DNA from: Clostridiales bacterium
GTDB taxonomy: Bacteria; Bacillota; Clostridia; Lachnospirales; Lachnospiraceae
NCBI GenBank assembly: GCA_020859965.1
Contig: JAJBVF010000240.1
Span: forward strand, 1 to 6,276
DNA: 6,276 bases
Direction: 5' to 3'
Shown here: one piece after another, positions 1 to 4,244 of the stretch
Layout: each line of letters begins with the position of its first letter
Position numbering within the stretch: the first letter of the stretch is position 1
Notes under the pieces: model-generated
Database searches by the model: none
Seen by the model: only the letters and a program-made list of their open reading frames with translations
What the model was told of the DNA's origin: nothing
Made by a program: the position numbers and the translations under genes

Positions 1-21
1 AAGATACTTGTGGAGTAGGCG

Positions 22-60
22 AAAAAAAACAGGCACACCATGCCTTTCAGCTGATGTGCC
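22..60 (-). terminator. Intrinsic terminator of the HNH/AP2 gene
   Basis: Read on the minus strand, GGCACATC pairs with GGTGTGCC (8 base pairs including one G-U) around a 13-base loop. A run of eight T follows within two bases. The stop codon of the upstream gene (49 to 47) lies inside the loop, so termination falls directly at the end of that gene. The shape is that of a classical Rho-independent terminator. Confidence 0.8.
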
Positions 61-952
61 CATATATCCTCTTATCTGGTATCTCTATCTCCCAGTTCAT
101 CATAGCATCGTAAACCGGAAACGGAATTTTACCTTTGCGATCTTCTGCTACTTTCCTTATATATTTTTCCTTATATTCCTTATAATGCTGAAACGCTTCC
201 TCTGGGCTATTGTATCTCCCGATTTTGATTTTCTTTCCAAAGGCGAACATTTCTGCCCGATATTTGCCCTTATCCTTCTCAAAGTAAACGCCGATAGGCA
301 GATCGTACCTGTCTTTCCCCATAGTAGAAATCATAAGCAGGTTAATATCCTTCGGCACAAGGGAGCAGAATTCCGGACAGTATACTGTATTCCCCTTCAT
401 CAAAATATCCTTGTCCAGACTGATCACTTTCGTCTCATACTTATGATTTTCATACCAAAAGCGAAAATTGCTGAAATTTAGCCACTCATCGCAAACTGTA
501 CAGCCATCCCAAGCAGGATTATGCTTCAATGAATTCGGGTTATAACACCGCTCAATCATATTCTTCCACTTAATATAAGCATCACTCTTATAGTCATAAT
601 CACTACATCCATGATAGCCAACACCGCACACGGTCGGTCTGAATTCTTTTTGCGCCCAATCATCCGATTTGAAGCGAATATCATTCATGACTTTCACTAT
701 GTATTCCTCGGAATCCTCGCCTGTCCGGTTGAAGTGGTCACGAATCACGCTATACTGTTCCTGTGTTACCGGATACAGGTTCTTATAGTAATAGTCGCAA
801 AAATTGTCCTCTCTGTGCCAGATTTTCGTATTATTGGCTATATCCGGATTAACAATGAATGTCTCTATGACCGTTGGCGCAGTATAAATATGCTTTTCTT
901 TAAAATACCACCTGCCATTTTCGCATTTTGGCTCTCGTACCGTATAACTCAA
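47..952 (-). CDS. Phage-type HNH-like/AP2 domain DNA-binding protein, TTG start
   Basis: A 301-residue protein of a family common in Firmicute phages and integrative elements. Residues about 105 to 206 resemble the HNH-like core of that family: a PTVxGVGYxG entry, then YIKWKNMIERCYN (127 to 138), GCTVCDEWLNF (150 to 160), SLDKDILMKGN (178 to 188) and CPEFCSLVPKDINLL (192 to 206). Residues about 217 to 268 form an AP2-type domain (LPIGVYFEKDKGKYRA, then IGRYNSPEEAF), normally a DNA-binding fold. The paired histidines of an active HNH nuclease are not evident, so it may bind DNA without cutting; the N-terminal 100 residues are not recognised. The first ATG would remove 88 residues. The TTG start at 952 overlaps the TGA of the upstream 29-codon ORF as TTGA, so translational coupling is the likely entry. 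The frame is open upstream without a start, so a frameshift inside one longer gene is the alternative. The exact role is unknown. Confidence 0.8.
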   Translation of the reverse strand: MSYTVREPKCENGRWYFKEKHIYTAPTVIETFIVNPDIANNTKIWHREDNFCDYYYKNLYPVTQEQYSVIRDHFNRTGEDSEEYIVKVMNDIRFKSDDWAQKEFRPTVCGVGYHGCSDYDYKSDAYIKWKNMIERCYNPNSLKHNPAWDGCTVCDEWLNFSNFRFWYENHKYETKVISLDKDILMKGNTVYCPEFCSLVPKDINLLMISTMGKDRYDLPIGVYFEKDKGKYRAEMFAFGKKIKIGRYNSPEEAFQHYKEYKEKYIRKVAEDRKGKIPFPVYDAMMNWEIEIPDKRIYGHIS

Positions 953-1038
953 TCCTCGATTGCCGCTTTGACAGCTTCGCGCGTATCTTTTAAAAGAGCC
1001 GCTTTTAGTGCGCTCGTATTTGTAAATGTTTTGCTCAT
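949..1038 (-). CDS. 29-residue leader/small protein translationally coupled to the HNH/AP2 gene
   Basis: ATG at 1038 follows the strong ribosome binding site GAGAGGAGATACACC, with ideal spacing. The ORF encodes 29 residues starting MSKTFTNTSALKAALL, with a predicted amphipathic helix over the second half (KDTREAVKAAIED), and stops at TGA 951 to 949. That stop overlaps the TTG start of the downstream gene in the tetranucleotide TTGA. The downstream gene has no usable ribosome binding site, so ribosomes ending here probably reinitiate there. It could be a genuine small protein, a leader that sets expression of the next gene, or the original N-terminus of a single protein split by a one-base shift. 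I do not recognise a family for it. Confidence 0.6.
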   Translation of the reverse strand: MSKTFTNTSALKAALLKDTREAVKAAIED

Positions 1039-1053
1039 GGTGTATCTCCTCTC
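1039..1053 (-). promoter_or_regulatory. Strong ribosome binding site of the small ORF
   Basis: On the minus strand, GAGAGGAGATACACC directly precedes the ATG at 1038. The AGGAG core sits 7 bases from the start. It is the only strong ribosome binding site upstream of the HNH/AP2 gene, and so decides where translation of the pair begins. Confidence 0.75.
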
Positions 1054-1066
1054 GTTTATTGGCAAA

Positions 1067-1082
1067 TGAAACTCTGGTTTCA
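1067..1082 (-). repeat. Small perfect hairpin in the leader (TGAAAC/GTTTCA)
   Basis: TGAAAC pairs with GTTTCA around a four-base loop, about 30 bases upstream of the small ORF's start. It could be an operator half-site pair or an RNA hairpin in the 5' leader. Nothing else in the sequence distinguishes these options. Confidence 0.35.
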
Positions 1083-1104
1083 AATTTTCATATTCAAGCA
1101 TTAA

Positions 1105-1150
1105 AATAAGCCTCGTATAGCAATAAATTATCTTGCATACGGAGCTTATT
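1105..1150. repeat. 46-base imperfect inverted repeat
   Basis: The arms AATAAGC-CT-CGTAT (1105 to 1118) and ATACG-GA-GCTTATT (1137 to 1150) are complementary except for a two-base step that gives one wobble and one C-A mismatch. Inside, after a one-base bulge, GCAA (1120 to 1123) pairs with TTGC (1133 to 1136), leaving a 9-base loop. As minus-strand RNA this gives a stem of about 17 pairs in the leader of the small ORF/HNH-AP2 pair. It lacks a proper T-run, so it is not a clear terminator. It could be a protein-binding palindrome, an oriT-like or attachment-associated structure, or a leader RNA element. Confidence 0.6.
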
Positions 1151-1185
1151 CAGATGCTCAATATTTGATGGTTTTCTTTCCTGTT

Positions 1186-1230
1186 ACTACACCATTTACT
1201 ACACCATTTTTACACCAAACTACACCATTT
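1186..1230. repeat. Direct repeats ACTACACCATTT (three exact, one partial)
   Basis: The 12-mer ACTACACCATTT occurs exactly at 1186 to 1197, 1198 to 1209 and 1219 to 1230. Between the second and third lies a partial copy containing TACACCA at 1211 to 1217. The four TACACCA cores start at 1188, 1200, 1211 and 1221, steps of 12, 11 and 10 bases, close to one helical turn each. Such phased repeats next to an integration junction resemble arm-type binding sites for an integrase or accessory factor. On the minus strand one frame reads them as repeated NGVV, so a coding origin is also possible. Confidence 0.65.
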
Positions 1231-1247
1231 TACGATAAGTTACGATA
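1230..1247. repeat. Direct repeat pair TTACGATA, 10-bp period
   Basis: TTACGATA occurs at 1230 to 1237 and 1240 to 1247, exactly one helical turn apart. It abuts the ACTACACCATTT array on the side facing the pyrE junction. The arrangement fits a second class of recombinase or excisionase binding site, but its function is inferred only from position. Confidence 0.5.
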
Positions 1248-1272
1248 GGTTTGTAAAAAATATAAATGTCGA

Positions 1273-1298
1273 GAAAATGGCTTAAATTCAACATTTTC
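1273..1298. repeat. Inverted repeat GAAAATG-N12-CATTTTC near the junction
   Basis: GAAAATG at 1273 to 1279 is the exact reverse complement of CATTTTC at 1292 to 1298, with a 12-base AT-rich spacer. It lies 33 bases from the point where PyrE similarity ends. It could be a pair of core-type recombinase half-sites or a small operator. Confidence 0.4.
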
Positions 1299-1373
1299 AA
1301 TGGTTTCCGAGACTCTCAGAATAGTCACAAGCATAAACTCAATAAATTCCTGCTTGTAAGCTTCCATTGTCTC

Positions 1374-1386
1374 ATAATCTCCTTTA
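1374..1386 (-). promoter_or_regulatory. Ribosome binding site of the pyrE start
   Basis: Minus-strand AAAGGAG lies 11 bases before the ATG at 1367. Its presence supports 1367 as a real former gene start rather than a chance ORF, and argues against the longer in-frame start at 1478, which has no such signal. Confidence 0.55.
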
Positions 1387-1432
1387 TTCCCGCAAAAGTC
1401 AAATATCCCGATCCCGCATCGCAATGAGTTTG

Positions 1433-1460
1433 AAGCCCCGTATGCCTGCATCGGGGTCTT
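1433..1460 (-). terminator. GC-rich hairpin after the GNAT gene, possible weak terminator
   Basis: On the minus strand AAG(A)CCCCG pairs with CGGGGCTT, with a single bulged A and a partly self-complementary loop. It starts 14 bases after the GNAT stop codon, where a terminator is expected. No T-run follows (CAAACTC), so intrinsic termination may be weak or it may stabilise the 3' end of the transcript. Confidence 0.35.
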
Positions 1461-1474
1461 TGACCTACTGGTTT

Positions 1475-2029
1475 TCAAAAGATAGCGACCGGTTTCTGAG
1501 GAATCTGATGTTCACCGATCATCTTCTCCATCCAGATCATATCATACCAGCGGTCAAATTTGTAGCCGCATTTATGGAAAACGCCTGCCGTCCGAAAGCC
1601 CATGTGGGCATGAAAATCAGCGCTGTTTTTTGTCAGATACTCATCTTCCACTTCCGGGTAACCGATACAGGCATACAGATTCAGAATTCCCATCTCTTTC
1701 AGCCGCAGCTCCAGCTCCTCGTACAACAGACGGCCAAAACCGCATTTACATGCGGTATGATCCAGGTATACAGTCAGTTCGCAGGACCAGTCATATGCTG
1801 CGCGCCCCACAAAAGGATGTGCGCAGGCATACCCCCAGATCATACCATCTTTCTCAACGACAAGATACGGATATTTTTTTGTCATATCCCTGATTCGCTT
1901 TTCGAATTCTGTGAGAGACGGCGTTTCATACTCAAAAGAAACAGCCGTATTTTCGACATAATAAGCATAGATTTCCAAAAGGCGCTTCGCATCTTCGGTT
2001 TTCACATCTCTGACCGTTGCCTCACCCAT
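1475..2029 (-). CDS. GNAT N-acetyltransferase, phosphinothricin acetyltransferase (PAT) type
   Basis: A 184-residue cytosolic acetyltransferase of normal length for the PAT/Bar branch of the GNAT fold, which transfers acetyl from acetyl-CoA to a small amine. The N-terminus (TVRDVKTEDAKRLLEIYAYYVENTAVSFEYE) is typical of this group. GYACAHPFVGRAAYDWSCELTVYLD (66 to 90) matches the central strands. The acetyl-CoA pyrophosphate loop is at about 94 to 101 (CKCGFGRL); the usual Q/R of Q-x-x-G-x-G is Cys here. The C-terminus HMGFRTAGVFHKCGYKFDRWYDMIWMEK (142 to 169) is also typical. The substrate is unknown: family members acetylate methionine sulfone/sulfoximine-like compounds and other amines. 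It follows potD by 57 bases without a terminator, so co-transcription is likely. An AGGAG lies about 16 bases before the ATG, farther than ideal, so translation may be weak or coupled. Confidence 0.85.
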   Translation of the reverse strand: MGEATVRDVKTEDAKRLLEIYAYYVENTAVSFEYETPSLTEFEKRIRDMTKKYPYLVVEKDGMIWGYACAHPFVGRAAYDWSCELTVYLDHTACKCGFGRLLYEELELRLKEMGILNLYACIGYPEVEDEYLTKNSADFHAHMGFRTAGVFHKCGYKFDRWYDMIWMEKMIGEHQIPQKPVAIF

Positions 2030-2086
2030 AATTGCCGCTTCACACTCCTGTCGCTGTCGTTCGTTCTGTCAGAATGATATGGTTAT

Positions 2087-3115
2087 TTACTGGCCGCACG
2101 CCGCCTTGAATTCTGTCCAGTTCTTATTGTACGCCTCATCCGCCTCCTCAGACACGTTGAGAATAAACTCTCCCTCCGCGTCATCCGGAGCTACAAGATT
2201 TTCATCTACCAGATCGTCAGCCGCTGCGATCGTATTGATATATCCGATGTAATTCATGCAGGCTGCCGCATTCTCCGGCTCCAGAATATAGTTGAGGAAG
2301 AGATTCGCGGCCTCTGCATGCGGCGCTTCTGACGGAATGAATGCCGCCATGATGCCAAAACCAAGGCCTTCTTCCGGATAAACCACTTCAAGATTCGGAT
2401 CCTCAGCCAGTACCTGTGTCACCTGAGAGGTGTAGAGAAAAGCCACAGAAGCCTCTCCATTCAGCAGCGCATTCTGCGTATTGTCATCCTGGATCAGGCG
2501 GATATTCGGAGCAAGCTCAAGAAGCTTCTCTCCCGCTTCTGCTATAACCTCCGTATCTTCCTCATTCATCGAATAGCCCATGGAAAGCAGGGTAATGCCA
2601 TTAACGACACGGTAGTTCGCGGTGATAGCCACAGAATCCGCAAGCGACTCATCCCAGAGGCTGTTGTAGCCGGTGATCTCAATATCTACCATCAACGGAT
2701 CATACACGATCAGGGGAATACCCGCTCCATATGGCACTGTATAGACGTCATCCGGATCATAGTACTGTCCCTGATAGAGAGAATTGATGTTTCCAAAGTT
2801 TGTCACTGTGTCCTTGTCAATCTCCTGCACCAGACCTTCCGCGACAGCCTGCTCGATAATATAATCGTCCGCGATCACAAGGTCATAATCACCGCCGCCT
2901 GCCTGCGCCAGTTTCTCCAACATGGTCTCGTCCGTGTCAAAGCTGGAGTAAGTAATCTTTATCCCAGTCTCTTCTTCGAATCCGTCGAGCACCTCATCCG
3001 GGAACATTCCTTCCCAGGTAAATAACACCAGTTCCTCATCCGCCGCACCTGCGGTCACTCCAAGTGCCATCGCCGCAAGCATCACGCATCCGGCAACTAA
3101 TAATCTTTTTTTCAT
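2087..3115 (-). CDS. potD: PotD-like periplasmic-type substrate-binding protein of the ABC importer
   Basis: A 342-residue extracytoplasmic binding protein of the spermidine/putrescine family. GGAGG lies 8 bases before the ATG, and the N-terminus has a Sec signal peptide (MKKR, a hydrophobic core, cleavage probably at AGA-AD near residues 24/25). Family landmarks are LFTWEGMFPDEVLDGFEEETGIKI (31 to 54), a DYDLV strand (76 to 80), YTVPYGAGIPLIVY (125 to 138) and GFGIMAAFIP (252 to 261). By eye, E. coli PotD Asp168, Glu171, Trp229 and Trp255 align with Asn167, Val170, Tyr228 and Gly254, so the ligand may not be spermidine or putrescine. No lipobox stands at a usual position; VAGC at 7 to 10 is probably too close to the N-terminus. 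The gene lies 331 bases after potC, with a possible promoter of its own, and the GNAT gene follows. The family assignment is secure; the substrate is not. Confidence 0.85.
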   Translation of the reverse strand: MKKRLLVAGCVMLAAMALGVTAGAADEELVLFTWEGMFPDEVLDGFEEETGIKITYSSFDTDETMLEKLAQAGGGDYDLVIADDYIIEQAVAEGLVQEIDKDTVTNFGNINSLYQGQYYDPDDVYTVPYGAGIPLIVYDPLMVDIEITGYNSLWDESLADSVAITANYRVVNGITLLSMGYSMNEEDTEVIAEAGEKLLELAPNIRLIQDDNTQNALLNGEASVAFLYTSQVTQVLAEDPNLEVVYPEEGLGFGIMAAFIPSEAPHAEAANLFLNYILEPENAAACMNYIGYINTIAAADDLVDENLVAPDDAEGEFILNVSEEADEAYNKNWTEFKAACGQ

Positions 3116-3195
3116 AGTAATCTCCTCCCTGGCATTTCGCCATTTTCGGATGAATGGTTGCAGCAGCAGTCTCAGATCATCTCCAGAAAACCGAA

Positions 3196-3213
3196 GCCTG
3201 GGAGCCGCCAGGC
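3196..3213 (-). repeat. Perfect hairpin GCCTGG/CCAGGC in the potD leader
   Basis: Six base pairs surround a six-base loop, located between the candidate potD promoter and its start codon. The minus-strand 3' flank is TTCGGTTTTC, not a full T-run, so a weak attenuator or an mRNA-stabilising structure is possible. Confidence 0.45.
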
Positions 3214-3266
3214 AAAAATTCCCAAAACTCTTCCATTTCTTTAAAAGAAGGATACTGCCGCCAGTT

Positions 3267-3296
3267 ACTATATCTGTAACCTCAGAATAAAGTCAT
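3267..3296 (-). promoter_or_regulatory. Candidate sigma-70-type promoter for potD, with overlapping inverted repeat
   Basis: On the minus strand, ATGACT (-35, 4 of 6 matches) is separated by 18 bases from TATAGT (-10, 5 of 6 matches), predicting a start near 3260 and a leader of about 145 bases. The -10 box lies inside GTTAC-N7-GTAAC (3264 to 3280), which could be a small operator. This is a consensus match by eye only. Confidence 0.4.
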
Positions 3297-3387
3297 GCAT
3301 CTGCAATGATTTTAATCCCGAGTCATTACATTCCAATCGGACAGGAAGGACGAACTTCCTTACCCTATCCGTCCAGCCCGGTCACAA

Positions 3388-3402
3388 GGCTGCAACGCAG
3401 CC
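3388..3402 (-). repeat. Perfect hairpin GGCTGC-GTT-GCAGCC after potC
   Basis: Six base pairs surround a three-base loop, 45 bases after the potC stop. The 3' flank TTGTGACC has no T-run. It may protect or define the 3' end of the potABC message. Confidence 0.5.
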
Positions 3403-3446
3403 ATTCCATACGTAATCAGGACATTAAATTATAATACAAAATCATC

Positions 3447-4244
3447 TTATCTTCCCTCTTCTTCACTGTGCGGACGAAGTCTGCCCAATAATCTGCTGCA
3501 GAGCATCACAAGGATTACAGCCACCAGAATGAGGGTACACAAAGCATTGATCTCCGGCGTCACTCCGGTTTTGATCTGTGTATAGACCTTGATCGGCAGG
3601 GTCGAGAGTGTCGCTCCATTGACAAAAATACTGATCACAACATCGTCAAAAGACATCGCAAACGCGAGCATACAGCCGGAAAGCACGGCCGGCATAATCA
3701 GAGGTAATGTGATATCCCAGAAGGTACGCGCAGGAGAAGCCCCGAGATCGCGCGCCGCTTCCTCCAGTGATTTATCAATCCCCACCAGCCTGGCCTTGAC
3801 CATCATAAACACGTAAGGAATCGCAAAGGAACAATGAGCGATCACCAGCGTCACCATACCAAACGGCAGATCCAGCAGGGAAAAGAATGCCAGAAATGCC
3901 ATGCCCAGAATGATTTCAGGAACCATGATCGGAATCGTAGAGAGATATTCGATCATGCCTTTGGACCTGAAATCAACTCTTACCATGCCGATCGCTCCCA
4001 GTGTTCCGATCACAGCGGCTATCGCGCAGCTTAGAAAGCCAAGGATCAGGCTGTTTCCAAGCGCTTCGATCAGATCCTCATCTCCCAGAAGCTCCTGGTA
4101 CCACCTGAGCGAAAAGCCTTCCCACGAAACAAACAGTTTGGAATCATTGAAGGAAAACACTACCATCACTATCAGAGGCAGATAGGTAATCAGCATCACA
4201 AGAGCCAAATATAAATTGGAAAACCGGAAAGTCTTCTTCTTCAT
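3447..4244 (-). CDS. potC: PotC-like ABC transporter permease
   Basis: A 265-residue inner permease subunit, close to E. coli PotC in length, with about six hydrophobic segments (near residues 10 to 31, 64 to 88, 100 to 124, 130 to 150, 185 to 210 and 233 to 255). The cytoplasmic EAA loop that docks on the ATPase is clear at 162 to 185 (EAARDLGASPARTFWDITLPLIMP). The MKKKTFRFSN start and short extracytoplasmic loop NDSKLFVSWEGFSLRWYQELL are typical of the PotC/PotI side of polyamine-type importers. Its ATG overlaps the potB stop by one base (TGATG) and is served by GGAGGGG inside the potB end, 8 bases upstream, so the two permeases are translated in step. It pairs with PotB to form the membrane channel. 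The C-terminus is hydrophilic and acidic. Confidence 0.92.
   Translation of the reverse strand: MKKKTFRFSNLYLALVMLITYLPLIVMVVFSFNDSKLFVSWEGFSLRWYQELLGDEDLIEALGNSLILGFLSCAIAAVIGTLGAIGMVRVDFRSKGMIEYLSTIPIMVPEIILGMAFLAFFSLLDLPFGMVTLVIAHCSFAIPYVFMMVKARLVGIDKSLEEAARDLGASPARTFWDITLPLIMPAVLSGCMLAFAMSFDDVVISIFVNGATLSTLPIKVYTQIKTGVTPEINALCTLILVAVILVMLCSRLLGRLRPHSEEEGR

Larger units (their letters stand above)
1..1331. mobile_element. End of a putative integrated element inserted in the 5' end of pyrE (continues past position 1)
   Basis: Similarity to the PyrE N-terminus stops after codon 12 (around position 1331). From there leftwards the DNA is more AT-rich: sampled 60-base blocks at 1081, 1201 and 1261 are about 27 to 33 percent GC, against about 62 percent in a block inside potA. 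The segment carries short direct and inverted repeats packed near the junction, a phage-type HNH/AP2 gene and a small coupled ORF. Tyrosine recombinase elements commonly insert at gene ends and leave part of the target gene at one junction. No recombinase gene is visible, so the element type (ICE, prophage, satellite) and its other end cannot be decided. The boundary is approximate, because a duplicated att core could extend into the pyrE codons. This is an inference from the broken gene plus repeats. Confidence 0.5.
1230..1367 (-). pseudogene. pyrE: pyrE 5' fragment (12 codons) fused to element DNA
   Basis: ATG at 1367 follows the AAAGGAG ribosome binding site and begins MEAYKQEFIEFM, the typical start of clostridial orotate phosphoribosyltransferase, the enzyme that makes OMP from orotate and PRPP in pyrimidine synthesis. 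A full PyrE has about 210 to 225 residues. Here the expected continuation (gVLxFGxFTxKSGRKxP) is absent; the frame runs 33 unrelated residues into AT-rich DNA and stops at 1230, giving 45 codons in total. No PRPP-binding motif is present, so the product cannot be active. The break is best explained by insertion of a mobile element after codon 12, with the rest of pyrE either restored at the element's other end or lost. The identification rests on a short but characteristic N-terminus. Confidence 0.6.
3116..3446 (-). other. 331-base potC-potD intergenic region with hairpins
   Basis: No ORF with a ribosome binding site is visible. In minus-strand order it holds a perfect hairpin GGCTGC-GTT-GCAGCC (3402 to 3388), a second stem AGGAAG/CTTCCT (3360 to 3343) with an outer GGAC/GTCC, a candidate promoter (3296 to 3267), a third perfect stem GCCTGG/CCAGGC (3213 to 3196), and a small TGGC/GCCA stem just before the potD ribosome binding site. 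None is followed by a clean T-run. The likely purpose is separate control or mRNA processing, so that binding protein is made in excess over the membrane parts. A remnant of inserted DNA is the alternative. Confidence 0.5.

Noticed and set aside
8..481. Long plus-strand open frame of 157 codons
   Set aside because: It lies antisense inside the HNH/AP2 gene, has no ribosome binding site and shows no recognisable domain.
611..1069. Plus-strand open frame of 152 codons with hydrophobic stretches
   Set aside because: It overlaps antisense the well-supported minus-strand gene pair; the apparent membrane segments come from reverse-reading polar codons.
1186..1247. CRISPR array
   Set aside because: The repeats are only 8 to 12 bases and nearly contiguous with no unique spacers, so this is not a CRISPR layout.
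1377..1420. TTGACT upstream of pyrE as a -35 box
   Set aside because: A -10 at proper spacing would fall on the ribosome binding site or start region and does not match TATAAT.
1368..1478. Longer N-terminal extension of the pyrE-fragment frame starting at 1478
   Set aside because: The extra residues resemble no PyrE and include the post-GNAT hairpin; the AAAGGAG ribosome binding site supports the start at 1367.
1367..2077. Plus-strand open frame of 236 codons
   Set aside because: It runs antisense across the GNAT gene, which has clear family motifs, and has no recognisable family features.
3428..3433. Perfect TATAAT just after potC as a promoter -10
   Set aside because: At 16 to 18 bases upstream there is only GGGAAG-like sequence and no TTGACA match or extended -10, so it is not supported as a promoter.
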